A program made the translations under genes and the position numbers. Shown piece by piece: positions 8,890 through 18,160 of a stretch of 64,000 nucleotides of DNA. Location: NCBI GenBank assembly GCA_965223115.1, contig OZ244982.1:1364001-1428000 (forward strand), given 5' to 3'. The stretch is from CBDCUI01 sp965223115 (lineage in GTDB: Bacteria > Pseudomonadota > Gammaproteobacteria > UBA4575). The notes beneath the pieces were generated by a model. The model saw nothing but the letters and a program-made list of their open reading frames with translations, had not been told where the DNA came from and made no database searches. The first letter of the stretch is position 1. Every line of letters begins with the position of its first letter.

Positions 8890-9741
8890 TTAGGTGGCCC
8901 AAATTCTTGGCTCACAAGGGGATTTTCCTAAAATTATTAAACGAATTTGTTTCCAAATTTCTATAAACTGATCTCGTATTGCCATGGAATTGACATCTAA
9001 ACACCTACACACAAGTACTTGACCTATTATCGTTACACTTAAGCCATCAGTACTATTCATTTCATTTTGTATTTGTTGTCGTGCTGCCTCTAATGCAAAC
9101 ATATTATCTGTCACGACAGTTAACAAACCCATCACTGGTTTACTTTGCAATCCCCATAATGAATTAAACACTTCAGCACGATCAACGATATTTACACGAT
9201 CAATAAGTAAAGGATCATTAGTACGCCAGATTTCAAAACATTGTTTAAATGCACCAGTTGTAAATATCTCATTACAAGCAGGACGACCAAAACTCACAAT
9301 CTCCCAACCAAAAAATTTCGCTCCTTCTTCAAGTTGAACTTTTGTTTTAAATTGCACATGACATCCATCAAATAAAATGGTTTCTTGAGGTAGCCACTCC
9401 AGGCACGCATTTGCTTCAACTTGAAGATTTTGTGCTTGTCGAGCTAATTGATTGTTTGATTGATAAATCTTATTTGCAGCAGGTGTCGTAATAAGTGTAG
9501 AAGTATCTCTACTACATTCAACATCGATGTTTAACGAATCACCTCCTACTACACCACCTGGCGGATGCAATACATACAAATGACAAGTTCCATTTTTCTC
9601 AGGATAAAAAGGGCGCTGTATAGTTAGCGGACCAATATGTTTTCGGCTGCTTAATACAGTCTTATTATTATTTAGCGTTAGGCCGAGTTGAAGCCGTGCC
9701 TCCCATGTTGATAAAGCATCTTGCTGTACGAATGCAATCAC
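8890..9741 (-). CDS. ureD: Urease accessory protein UreD
   Basis: UreD (UreH) binds apo-urease and provides a channel for nickel passed from the UreF/UreG complex. The 283-residue sequence has the diagnostic HPPGGVVGGDSLNIDVE block, TPAANKIYQS and LEWLPQETILFDG. It lies 26 bases upstream of ureA, the usual place as first gene of the ure part. The end ...GKSPCEPRIWAT matches the usual proline/tryptophan-containing C-terminus. Confidence 0.97.
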   Translation of the reverse strand: MIAFVQQDALSTWEARLQLGLTLNNNKTVLSSRKHIGPLTIQRPFYPEKNGTCHLYVLHPPGGVVGGDSLNIDVECSRDTSTLITTPAANKIYQSNNQLARQAQNLQVEANACLEWLPQETILFDGCHVQFKTKVQLEEGAKFFGWEIVSFGRPACNEIFTTGAFKQCFEIWRTNDPLLIDRVNIVDRAEVFNSLWGLQSKPVMGLLTVVTDNMFALEAARQQIQNEMNSTDGLSVTIIGQVLVCRCLDVNSMAIRDQFIEIWKQIRLIILGKSPCEPRIWAT

Positions 9742-9749
9742 TGTTTATT

Positions 9750-9965
9750 TTACTTTTTATGCACTTTTTTTACGAATCTTTTATATATAAAAATACTCAC
9801 TACCGCTACAAACATAACGAATCCCCAGCTAGAAAAAACATGATATAACGTTATATGCAGATAGTCTGAAAATAAAGGATTCCCATGTCCTGTATGCGCT
9901 AATCCTAGATTAGGCAGCAAACTGCCTACTAATATTGCTTGAAATAAAGTCATATATTTTTGCAT
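9750..9965 (-). CDS. Small exported/membrane protein between urtE and ureD
   Basis: A 71-residue protein. AGGAGA about 10 bases before the ATG at 9965 selects this start; a longer frame begins at 9998. Residues 1-23 look like a cleavable signal peptide ending in LGLA, after which the mature chain would begin HTGHGNP. A second helix (about 47-62) is followed by a basic tail ending KKVHKK. The N-terminal histidine motif recalls the mature start of HupE/UreJ nickel permeases, but the rest of that family is absent. It sits 8 bases before ureD inside the urt-ure unit, so a role in urea or nickel handling is possible but unproven. Confidence 0.6.
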   Translation of the reverse strand: MQKYMTLFQAILVGSLLPNLGLAHTGHGNPLFSDYLHITLYHVFSSWGFVMFVAVVSIFIYKRFVKKVHKK

Positions 9966-9999
9966 TGTCTCTATTCTCTCCTGCAGTTTGTAACACACA

Positions 10000-10695
10000 T
10001 TATACTTTTAAGTATCGGTCAATTAGATCATCATTCAACTCACCCATCTCTCCTGTAGCCACCATAGCGCCTTTTTCCATGATACTAAAATCACTTGCCA
10101 CTTTCTTAGCAAAAGGTAGTTTTTGTTCAACTAACAAGACAGTTAAACCTAGTTCTTTATTCAGTTTATTAATAATGTCGCCAATTTCAGAAACGATATT
10201 AGGTTGAATACCTTCCGTCGGTTCATCTAGAATTAGTAATTCAGGTTCTATAGCAAGTGCACGTCCTAAAGCTAGTTGTTGTTGCTGACCTCCTGACAAA
10301 TCACCACCTCTACGGTTCAGCATTTCTTTTAATATAGGAAATAACTCATAGATTAATACTGGTAATGTTTTCTTTTTATCAGCCCGCGACTTAAGTCCAG
10401 TATAGAGATTTTCTTCTACTGTAAGCTGAGAAAATATTTCTCTACCTTGTGGTACATAACCAATACAATGTCTTGCACGTTGCTCTGCTGGCTTGGATGA
10501 AAACTCAATACCATTAAAATGAATTTCGCCATTTTTAATAGGTTCAAGACCCATGATACATTTTAATAACGTTGTCTTGCCTACCCCATTCCTACCCATC
10601 AAACACATACAAGCACCTTTTTTAATCTCAAGGTCGATACCCCAAAGCGTATGACTTTCACCATAATAATGATCTAAATTATTAATCTTCATCAT
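10000..10695 (-). CDS. urtE: Urea ABC transporter ATP-binding subunit UrtE
   Basis: A 231-residue LivF-type ATPase. Walker A is GRNGVGKTTLL (about 35-45), the ABC signature is LSGGQQQQLALGRAL, Walker B is LLILDEPTEGIQP and the switch His is replaced by the usual LLVEQ. With UrtD it powers UrtBC-mediated urea import. It lies 12 bases after urtD in a conserved urtABCDE order, directly followed by urease genes, which separates it from branched-chain amino acid importers of the same fold. Confidence 0.96.
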   Translation of the reverse strand: MMKINNLDHYYGESHTLWGIDLEIKKGACMCLMGRNGVGKTTLLKCIMGLEPIKNGEIHFNGIEFSSKPAEQRARHCIGYVPQGREIFSQLTVEENLYTGLKSRADKKKTLPVLIYELFPILKEMLNRRGGDLSGGQQQQLALGRALAIEPELLILDEPTEGIQPNIVSEIGDIINKLNKELGLTVLLVEQKLPFAKKVASDFSIMEKGAMVATGEMGELNDDLIDRYLKV

Positions 10696-10707
10696 ATAGC
10701 GGCCTAT

Positions 10708-11490
10708 CTATTCACCAAGATAAACTTCAATGACTTTTTGATCATTTTGAACACTTTCCATCGACCCCTCCGCCAATACACTGCCTTGATGCAACACTGT
10801 TACACGATTAGCAAGAGATCGAACAAATTCCATATCATGTTCTACTACTACAACTGAATGTTTTTCTGCAAGTGTTGTAAGTAATTCAGCAGTATGTTCA
10901 GATTCTTGCTTAGTCATACCGGCTACTGGTTCATCTACAAGTAAAAGCTTAGGGTTTTGCATCAATAACATACCTATTTCTAGCCATTGCTTTTGCCCAT
11001 GTGACAATTCTCCAGCTTCACGTGATACATGCTCTTGCAATGCTATTGTTTTGAGTACTTCATGTATCCTGTCATCATCTTCACTAGTTAATTTAAAAAA
11101 CAAATTCTCAAAAACTTTACGCCTCCCTTCTAATGCAAGCTTCAGGTTGTCATAGACAGTATGGTTTTCAAATACAGTCGGCTTTTGAAATTTACGCCCA
11201 ATTCCCAAATTAGCGATGTCAGCCTCGCTTATAGTAGTCAGATCTGTCATATCATCAAAAATGACACGACCTTCATCAGGACGTGTTCTGCCTGTAATGA
11301 TATCCATCATAGTGGTTTTGCCTGCACCGTTAGGACCAATAATACTGCGCAACTCATTTTTATTTACATACAGACTCAAATTATTAATAGCTTTAAAACC
11401 ATCAAAACTAACTGATACACCATCTAAATATAAAATACTTTCATCAGTTACATGCGTAGCCGCATTATCTGTCACATTTAAATTACTCAT
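10708..11490 (-). CDS. urtD: Urea ABC transporter ATP-binding subunit UrtD
   Basis: A 260-residue LivG-type ATPase. Walker A is GPNGAGKTTMMD, the signature is LSHGQKQWLEIGMLL (the LSHGQKQWLEI form is characteristic of UrtD), Walker B is LLLVDEPVAGMT and the switch is VVVEHDMEFVR. Its start overlaps the urtC 3' end by 8 bases, indicating coupled translation. It should act as a heterodimer with UrtE on the cytoplasmic face of the urea importer. Confidence 0.96.
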   Translation of the reverse strand: MSNLNVTDNAATHVTDESILYLDGVSVSFDGFKAINNLSLYVNKNELRSIIGPNGAGKTTMMDIITGRTRPDEGRVIFDDMTDLTTISEADIANLGIGRKFQKPTVFENHTVYDNLKLALEGRRKVFENLFFKLTSEDDDRIHEVLKTIALQEHVSREAGELSHGQKQWLEIGMLLMQNPKLLLVDEPVAGMTKQESEHTAELLTTLAEKHSVVVVEHDMEFVRSLANRVTVLHQGSVLAEGSMESVQNDQKVIEVYLGE

Positions 11491-12630
11491 TATTTGTTTC
11501 CATTTTTAGCACTACAGTTTTTAATGATTTATTTCGAAAGTTCGAAAGCTTTCTAATTGCACCGACTATTCCCTGTGGTAAAAATAATGTCACTACTACA
11601 AATAAACCACCGAGCATAAATAGCCAAACCTCAGGCGCTGCTGCCGTAAAATAAGTTTTAGCAAAATTAACTGCTGCTGCACCCAATGCCGCACCATAAA
11701 GCGTTCCTCTCCCACCCATGGCAACCCAAATAACCAATTCAATCGAATTAATAGGAGCAAATTCACCAGGGTTAATAATGCCTACTTGTGGTACATATAA
11801 TGCTCCTGCCACACCTGCCAACATAGCAGAGATAACAAACACAAATAATTTAATATACTCGTCACGATAGCCTAAAGCACGTACACGACCTTCTGAATCA
11901 CGTATAGCTGTAACTAAACTACCTAACCGCGACTGCACGATAAATTTACATATAAGGATCCTACTATTACCGCAATAACTGAACACACAAATAGAAAATT
12001 TCTTGTCGTATCTGCTTGCAATTCAAAACCTAATATATCTTTAAAATCAGTTAAGCCATTATTGCCGCCAAATCCGAAGTTATTCCTAAAAAACGCAAGC
12101 ATTAATGCATAGGTAAGTGCCTGCGTCATAATTGATAGATATACCCCTGTTACACGTGAACGAAACGCCAACCAACCAAAAACAAATGCAAGAACACCTG
12201 GTACAAACAATACCATCAACATTGCAAACCAAAATTGATCAAAGCCATACCAAAACCATGGCAACTCTTTCCAATTTAGAAACACCATAAAATCTGGCAA
12301 CACAGGATGCCCATATACACCTCTATCCCCGATTTGTCGCATAAGATACATGCCCATTGCATAACCGCCTAAGCCAAAAAACGCACCATGACCTAAACTA
12401 AGAATACCTAAATAACCCCAAACTAAATCTAAAGAAATTGCAAGTAATGCATAGGTTAGATATTTACCCATTAACGTCACTGCATAAGTTGACAAATGAA
12501 ATACTGAAGATTCTGGCACTAATAAATTACAAACAGGCACTAAAACCATTAAAGCCAGTAATATGGTCAGGAAATATTTTCCACCTCTATCTGTTTCTAA
12601 CAACCTGAAAATTAATGGCTTATATTTCAT
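11483..12630 (-). CDS. urtC: Urea ABC transporter permease UrtC, split by a -1 frameshift
   Basis: The first frame (12630 down to a TAG at 11923-11925, 235 aa) and the second frame (visible from 11986 down to 11483) together give one complete LivM-type permease: PLIFRLL start, SLDLVWGYLGILSLGHGAFFGLGGYAMG, then IVQSRLGSLVTAIRDSEGRVRALGY and the C-terminal membrane helices. Continuity needs a -1 shift near 11941-11950. At 11941-11947 the message reads A AAT TTA in phase with the first frame, a form of slippery heptamer. The gene is therefore a 1-base deletion (real or sequencing error) or a programmed frameshift. Both halves look well preserved. Confidence 0.85.
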
Positions 12631-12656
12631 AGTTAGCTTTCAACCGCACAATCCAA

Positions 12657-14294
12657 CTAGTTATCCGCTGCGCGGCCTTTCAAGGCAAACATACCGCGTG
12701 GATATTTTTGTATAAACAAAATGATAAATACTAATACGAGAATTTTGGCAAACACAGCACCCGTAAATGGCTCCATGAATTTATTGGCTATACCTAAAGT
12801 CATCGCACCAAAAAAAGTACCCCATAAATTACCGACACCACCAAATACAACTACCATAAATGAATCAACAATATATGACTGGCCTAGATTAGGACCTACA
12901 TTTGTTAATTGACTTAGCGCCACCCCACCTATTCCGGCAATCCCTGAGCCCAAACCAAATGTAAATGAGTCAATCCAATTAGTTCGTATACCCATGGACT
13001 TAGCCATATTTCTATTTTGTGTAACAGCACGCATCTGCAAGCCAAACGAAGTCTTTTTTAATAACCATAACAAACCAAGTAAAACCAACATTGCAAATAC
13101 AACGATGTACATTCGGTTATATGTTAATGACAACGCAGGATTAAATTCGTAGGAGCCACTCATCCACTGGGGAGTAATAACTGATCGGTTTAACGGAGAA
13201 AATATTGAACGAACTGCTTGTTGTAAAATCAAACTCAAGCCAAAAGTAGCCAATAATGTTTCTAATGGCCGACCATATAAAAAACGTATAACACCACGTT
13301 CAATACCTATACCGATTAACCCTGTCACGATAAATGCTGCTGGAATTGCAACAAATAATGAATATTCAATTGCATTTGGCATAATCTGTTGTACTACGAA
13401 TGTTGTATAAGCACCTAACATGAGCATTTCACCATGCGCCATATTAATGACACCCATAACACCAAATGTGATTGCTAAACCAACCGCTGCTAGCAGCAAA
13501 ACTGAGCCCAAACTCAAACCAAAAAAGATATTTTCTATTTGTTTATAAAATCCAACTTTTAAATTTGTAGAATCTAAAGCTGAAGTTATTGCAGGCAACA
13601 ACCTATTGTCTGCTTCAGTATCCTCTGTATAGTGAGTCTTTAACTCTTCGAGAATTATGCGCATCTCTGGATACAATGAACCCGACAAAGTATTTATTGC
13701 ATCAAGTTGAATCTTGGGATTATCTGATTTTGCACCTGCCGCAGCAATACAAACATTCATTAATTCTTTTACATCTGTGTCAGTCTCTTTTTGTACTGCA
13801 CTATGTAATATTTCTACTGAAGAAGGACTTAGATTCTTTAATATATTTCTAACCGCACTTAATCTAGTACTTTTATCATCACTATATATTGTCAACGTAG
13901 CTATTTTTTCATTCAGCAATCCACGCAGCTTGTTATTTATGCTTACTTTTTTATATTGTTTCCTAAGTTCTTTTTTACTTTTTGAACCAAGAGATGTGTT
14001 CGCAATTGGGTCATTAATTTCATAAATCTTTTCAGCCGATGCTGTAATAACAACGATATCTTTGCTTGCTTTATCGTAATATAGATTACCTTCTAACATC
14101 TTACTTAGTATAGATACAGCAGATGAACTACCTGATTCTGCAACCAAATTTATAGCAATAGCTTTATCCTTAAAACTTTTAGAAGAAAGCAATTCAAAAC
14201 TGCTTTTGAGAGAATTCTCTATTGCCTTTTCTGCAGCATATAGGCCATTCAAAAATAATGCACCTATAACAATTAAGACAAATAAAGACTTCAT
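12657..14294 (-). CDS. urtB: Urea ABC transporter permease UrtB
   Basis: A 545-residue LivH-type permease with the long N-terminal extension usual in proteobacterial UrtB: a signal peptide (1-20) and a helical HEAT-like exported domain to about residue 250. The membrane domain follows (GLAITFGVMGVINMAHGEMLMLGAYTTF, GRPLETLLATFGLSLILQQ, TNVGPNLGQSYIVDSFMVVVFGGVGNLWGT). It pairs with UrtC to form the inner-membrane urea channel. It lies 26 bases before urtC and about 100 bases after urtA, with a stem-loop in that gap. Confidence 0.96.
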   Translation of the reverse strand: MKSLFVLIVIGALFLNGLYAAEKAIENSLKSSFELLSSKSFKDKAIAINLVAESGSSSAVSILSKMLEGNLYYDKASKDIVVITASAEKIYEINDPIANTSLGSKSKKELRKQYKKVSINNKLRGLLNEKIATLTIYSDDKSTRLSAVRNILKNLSPSSVEILHSAVQKETDTDVKELMNVCIAAAGAKSDNPKIQLDAINTLSGSLYPEMRIILEELKTHYTEDTEADNRLLPAITSALDSTNLKVGFYKQIENIFFGLSLGSVLLLAAVGLAITFGVMGVINMAHGEMLMLGAYTTFVVQQIMPNAIEYSLFVAIPAAFIVTGLIGIGIERGVIRFLYGRPLETLLATFGLSLILQQAVRSIFSPLNRSVITPQWMSGSYEFNPALSLTYNRMYIVVFAMLVLLGLLWLLKKTSFGLQMRAVTQNRNMAKSMGIRTNWIDSFTFGLGSGIAGIGGVALSQLTNVGPNLGQSYIVDSFMVVVFGGVGNLWGTFFGAMTLGIANKFMEPFTGAVFAKILVLVFIILFIQKYPRGMFALKGRAADN

Positions 14295-14320
14295 ACTTAT
14301 TATGCTTTATGAGATGAATT

Positions 14321-14360
14321 AAATACTAGACACTCTTAATATAAAGAGTGGCTAGTATTT
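14321..14360 (-). terminator. Stem-loop between urtA and urtB (attenuator or mRNA-stabilising)
   Basis: An imperfect inverted repeat: AAATACTAG and CACTCTT pair with AAGAGTG and CTAGTATTT around a 6-base loop, with a single mismatch in the stem. No T run follows in the direction of transcription, so it probably acts as a partial terminator or a 3'-end protector for urtA mRNA. Such structures are common after genes for periplasmic binding proteins, which are needed in excess over the permease. Confidence 0.7.
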
Positions 14361-14401
14361 AGGTTAGAAGTTAATGTAACGACCTTAACGCAATTGGACA
14401 A

Positions 14402-15691
14402 TTAATAATTTTGTCCTGAACACTTTTCAGTCTCTGTATTGAAGTTGCCGCAGTTAATTGGATCAGTCCAATCAGCAACGATTACCTTGCTTTCAGGCAA
14501 CCAGTCTGTCCATGCATCACCTTTCACTTCACCATCAGTAGACCAGACGATTTCAAACTGACCATCGTCTTGAATTTCGCCAATAAGAACCGGCTTTGAT
14601 AAGTGGTGGTTGGTATTCATTACTGCTGTGCCGCCAGCAAGATTAGGAACTTCGATTCCATATAATGCAGGTCTAACTTTATCCACCTCGGTAGTACCCG
14701 CTTTCTCTACTGCTTTGGCCCACATTTTAAATCCTATATAAGTGGCTTCCATGGGATCATTTGTGACACGCTCTTCATCCTTAATAAAAGAATGCCATGC
14801 TTCAATAAACTTGTCGTTTTCTTCAGATTCAGCACTCATGAAATAATTCCATGCCGCTAAGTGACCCACAAGAGGTGCAGTATCGATACCCGATAATTCT
14901 TCTTCACCTACTGAGAATGCTACAACTGGAATATCTTCTGCTGATAAGCCTTGATTACCTAATTCCTTATAGAAAGGTACATTAGCATCACCATTAATGG
15001 TTGAAACTACTGCAGTCTTCTTACCTGCAGAACCAAAAGACTTAATATCTGAAACAATAGTCTGCCAATCAGAATGGCCAAATGGCGTGTAGTTGATCAT
15101 AATATCTTCTTCAGCTACACCTTTTTGCTTTAAGTAAGCTTCGAGAATCTTGTTTGTAGTACGCGGATATACATAATCTGTACCTGCTAATACCCAACGT
15201 TCTGCACCCACTTCATTCATTAAGTAATCAACCGCTGGTATGGCTTGCTGGTTTGGGGCTGCCCCAGTGTAAAATACATTTTTAGAAGACTCCTCACCTT
15301 CATATTGCACTGGGTAGAACAATAGTCCATTTAATTCTTCTACAACAGGCAAGACAGACTTGCGTGATACAGAAGTCCAGCAACCAAATACAACATCTAC
15401 TTTATGCACTTCTATTAATTCACGCATTTTTTCAGCAAAGAGAGGCCAATCAGATGCTGGATCAACAACTACAGCTTCTAACTCTTTCCCTAATAAACCT
15501 CCTGCTTTATTTTGCTTTTCTACCATCATCAACACAGTATCTTTCAATGTGGTTTCACTGATAGCCATAGTCCCAGACAAAGAATGTAAAACACCAACTT
15601 TAATCTTATCTGCTGTAAAACCTAGTTGTGGCAGCAACAGCATATATAACGCCACAAAGGTGGCTTTAGTAACAGAATATTTGATTTTCAT
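14402..15691 (-). CDS. urtA: Urea ABC transporter substrate-binding protein UrtA
   Basis: A 429-residue periplasmic binding protein. Residues 1-27 are a signal peptide ending LGFTA-D, followed by KIKVGVLHSLSGTMAISE, then GCWTSVSRKSVLPVVEE, LLFYPVQYEGEE and GTDYVYPRTTN. These blocks distinguish UrtA/FmdD-type amide and urea binders from leucine binders. AGGAGTCG precedes the ATG. It is the first gene of the unit and follows a sigma54-type promoter with a leader of about 110 bases. Confidence 0.96.
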   Translation of the reverse strand: MKIKYSVTKATFVALYMLLLPQLGFTADKIKVGVLHSLSGTMAISETTLKDTVLMMVEKQNKAGGLLGKELEAVVVDPASDWPLFAEKMRELIEVHKVDVVFGCWTSVSRKSVLPVVEELNGLLFYPVQYEGEESSKNVFYTGAAPNQQAIPAVDYLMNEVGAERWVLAGTDYVYPRTTNKILEAYLKQKGVAEEDIMINYTPFGHSDWQTIVSDIKSFGSAGKKTAVVSTINGDANVPFYKELGNQGLSAEDIPVVAFSVGEEELSGIDTAPLVGHLAAWNYFMSAESEENDKFIEAWHSFIKDEERVTNDPMEATYIGFKMWAKAVEKAGTTEVDKVRPALYGIEVPNLAGGTAVMNTNHHLSKPVLIGEIQDDGQFEIVWSTDGEVKGDAWTDWLPESKVIVADWTDPINCGNFNTETEKCSGQNY

Positions 15692-15814
15692 TTTCGACTC
15701 CTGAAATGCACAATTTAAAACTTTTACTCAATCTTGAATCACGTTTGATAATTCCGTTGTCTGTGACACGTTGAGTAATTCCATGCACAAATATGCGCAA
15801 TTGCACTAAGTAAT

Positions 15815-15830
15815 TGCATCATATATGCCA
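15815..15830 (-). promoter_or_regulatory. Sigma54 (RpoN) promoter of urtA
   Basis: The minus strand reads TGGCATATATGATGCA; the GG of the -24 element and the GC of the -12 element are exactly 12 bases apart, as in the consensus TGGCAC-N5-TTGC. It points into urtA and would start transcription near 15803. The surrounding 15692-16004 gap holds no gene. Confidence 0.75.
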
Positions 15831-15928
15831 ACTGGCGTTCAGTAGGGTTAACCTTATATATATTAATAAGTTGTAACTATATTGAAGAGAATAAATGAAT
15901 TAATTTAATGTCTGGAATATATATTTTG

Positions 15929-15944
15929 TGCATTAACTTCGTGC
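15929..15944 (-). promoter_or_regulatory. Putative NtrC-type enhancer site upstream of urtA
   Basis: The minus strand reads GCACGAAGTTAATGCA, a near match to the NtrC dyad GCAC-N7-GTGC (one mismatch in the half-sites). It lies about 100 bases upstream of the sigma54 element, the usual enhancer distance. A second near-match, TGCAATTACTTAGTGCA, overlaps the -12 region downstream. NtrC control is inferred. Confidence 0.45.
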
Positions 15945-16004
15945 GAAGACGCACTAATATATAGCATGCTTCAGGTTGTATATTTGGCTATCTCTGGAAA
16001 TAAA

Positions 16005-16406
16005 TTACGGCTTCAATAAATAGATTGCCTTAAAATCATAGACCAATATCTTTTTGGAAAATGGCCGTAAAACAGATTTAACGGCATTCATATGTATAGG
16101 ATGAACTAAATACGTTTCTAAAGCCTCTTGGTCGTTAAACAACATATACAGACCTATATCAAAACTATCATCAACGATTGGCCGATTACTAGGTAATACT
16201 TTTCCAACTCGAATTTCTTGCACTTCAGGTATTTCTATTAAGCTTAGAGTGGTTTTGATAATTTTTTCAGTATGAGTTTTATTATTAGGCTCTTCTAACC
16301 AAATCATCACTGTGTGAATAATTTTACTATCATCATAAAAATGTGGATGAGTTGTACAGCCACACAACATAGCAATGTAAATTATTATATTTAGATAATG
16401 CTTCAT
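16005..16406 (-). CDS. Putative lipoprotein with a Dabb (stress-responsive A/B barrel) domain
   Basis: A 133-residue protein. Residues 1-17 form a lipoprotein signal with the lipobox-like LCGC. The rest is a dimeric alpha/beta-barrel (Dabb) domain: IIHTVMIWLEEP, VQEIRVGKVLPSNRPIVDDSFDIGLYMLFNDQEALETYLVHPIHMNAV and a late VYDFKAIY strand. The DIGLYM.F.D..AL..Y..HP.H pattern is diagnostic. Dabb proteins have varied, often unknown roles; a secreted lipoprotein form is uncommon. It stands alone, and the divergent gap 16407-16654 shows no further feature. Confidence 0.7.
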   Translation of the reverse strand: MKHYLNIIIYIAMLCGCTTHPHFYDDSKIIHTVMIWLEEPNNKTHTEKIIKTTLSLIEIPEVQEIRVGKVLPSNRPIVDDSFDIGLYMLFNDQEALETYLVHPIHMNAVKSVLRPFSKKILVYDFKAIYLLKP

Positions 16407-16654
16407 ATTTAATTTATTAATAATATCTGAGTATTATAAATAGCCTTATGCATAAAATATGTTTTAAAATTATTTGGTATTTGCAGTATTTTTCTGAATA
16501 CGCTAATAAAATGATGTTGGTAAATTAACCCTTATTCGATTAACTTTAATCATAGTAATTAGATCCACTTCTCAATTTGTTGATTGAAAATTAGTATTAT
16601 CAAATATAAATGCTTTAAATATAATAACTTATAAACTCTTCACTTTTTACCAAT

Positions 16655-18160
16655 ATGCCCGCACTATCAAATAATTTTCTTGCAGTATGCTTAATTTGTA
16701 TTGCTACACAAAAAAGTGCATTTGCTGAAAACAATAAAATTTTACCCATTGACATAGACAACTATAGTTCGTTTTTTAATCATCACTATGGACTTGCGAT
16801 TGAAGGTAATCCTATTTCTCAACTCTATGTCGGTGCTTTATATGAAAAAGGCTTAGGTATTCAAAAAGATCTTATACTCTCACATGTTTATTATAATCTT
16901 GCATCTTCAAATTCTGTAGAAGGCGCAAAGAAACATAGAAATTTGATCGAAAAACAACTTACAAAAAAAGAATTTGCTACTGCTAGAAAGATAGCAAAAC
17001 TATATAAGCCAGGGGTTGGAATTAATCATTTAAGGCAACTCAATTCACTAAATCTGAAACTCGCAAACGATACACCTGCTATCCATACTAAAATAGATAA
17101 CCAACAAAACATTATCAATGAGCTTCCCAAAAATTCAGATGTTGACAAATATACTAGACTCTTCAATGCCACAACTGATAATGACATTATAGAAATTAAA
17201 AACTTAATTGAAACAGGTATTGACATCAATTATCGTTATAGCAACGCTGAAACGGCCTTAATGGTTGCATCAAAGTCAGGTGATTTAAATACAGTTGCAA
17301 CATTGCTTAATTTAGGCGCAGATCCAACTCTTAAATCAAAACACAATAAAACTGCTATAGATATCGCAAGACAAAATAATCATGATTACGTTGTTGCTAT
17401 ATTACGTACTAAAACGTTGGCTCTTTCTGAGCTTTTAAAAGATATACAAGTTTATCTTAATCGGCTTGAATATGATATTGGAACAGTTGATGGTTTATAT
17501 GGAATCAGAACCAAAAATTCACTTGAGCAGTTTTCTATTGATCATGGGCAAAATTTTCCTGTAGAAATATCTCAACGGCAATTAGATGCCTTAAAAATTA
17601 CATATAATTCATTTAAATCAAGCCAAAATAATGAATTAATGGCACAATCTTCTTTGCAGCAAGAAGATGAAAATCAGTTTAAGACTATTAACAACAAACC
17701 TACACCAAAGAATAATACAGTATCTGATACTACTAATGATTTAAGCTCTAATGAAAATAATTTAACAAAAATCGATAAGCTCCCAAACATAACAGGTACA
17801 TATAATGCAAAAACAGTAGCTGTATTCTCTAATTGCGGTACTTATAATCAAACTATTCAGTATTATGCTGAAGAAGCAATATCTAATTTAACTAATGATG
17901 GTCATTTTGAAATCACTTATTCCGCACCTTTAGTGAATTGCTCAGGAAAAGGAAAGCTTACGCCTGAAATAAATACTTTAACAGGTCAATATGATTGCAT
18001 ATACAAAACAACAAACACATCGCCAGGTACATTAATAATGGATATAACAGGCAAAATCTCAGGCAATAAAATTAAAATGGAATATAATGGTAGCGATACC
18101 ACACCTGGACAAACTTGTGTTTACAAATGGAAAAGAACATTAACACTACTAAATAAATAA
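16655..18160 (+). CDS. Exported Sel1/ankyrin-repeat multidomain protein
   Basis: A 501-residue protein. Residues 1-24 look like a signal peptide. One Sel1-type repeat (about 45-90, SQLYVGALYEKGLGIQKDLILSHVYYNLA) is followed by two or three ankyrin repeats (about 165-250, including AETALMVASKSGDLNTVATLLNLGADP). Next comes a peptidoglycan-binding-like helical segment (about 255-305, LNRLEYDIGTVDGLYGIRTKNSLEQF), a low-complexity linker and a C-terminal cysteine-containing beta-rich domain (about 385-501) that I do not recognise. It probably acts in the periplasm. The stop overlaps the next start in TAATG, so the two genes are coupled. No clear ribosome binding site precedes the ATG. Confidence 0.65.
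   Translation: MPALSNNFLAVCLICIATQKSAFAENNKILPIDIDNYSSFFNHHYGLAIEGNPISQLYVGALYEKGLGIQKDLILSHVYYNLASSNSVEGAKKHRNLIEKQLTKKEFATARKIAKLYKPGVGINHLRQLNSLNLKLANDTPAIHTKIDNQQNIINELPKNSDVDKYTRLFNATTDNDIIEIKNLIETGIDINYRYSNAETALMVASKSGDLNTVATLLNLGADPTLKSKHNKTAIDIARQNNHDYVVAILRTKTLALSELLKDIQVYLNRLEYDIGTVDGLYGIRTKNSLEQFSIDHGQNFPVEISQRQLDALKITYNSFKSSQNNELMAQSSLQQEDENQFKTINNKPTPKNNTVSDTTNDLSSNENNLTKIDKLPNITGTYNAKTVAVFSNCGTYNQTIQYYAEEAISNLTNDGHFEITYSAPLVNCSGKGKLTPEINTLTGQYDCIYKTTNTSPGTLIMDITGKISGNKIKMEYNGSDTTPGQTCVYKWKRTLTLLNK

Noticed and set aside
9935..10207. Plus-strand ORF antisense to urtE and the small membrane protein gene
   Set aside because: Shadow frame of well-supported minus-strand genes; Ser/Thr-rich low-complexity product typical of antisense frames.
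12657..14294. UrtB N-terminal 250 residues as a novel domain fusion
   Set aside because: A long exported helical N-terminal region is the normal form of UrtB in many proteobacteria.
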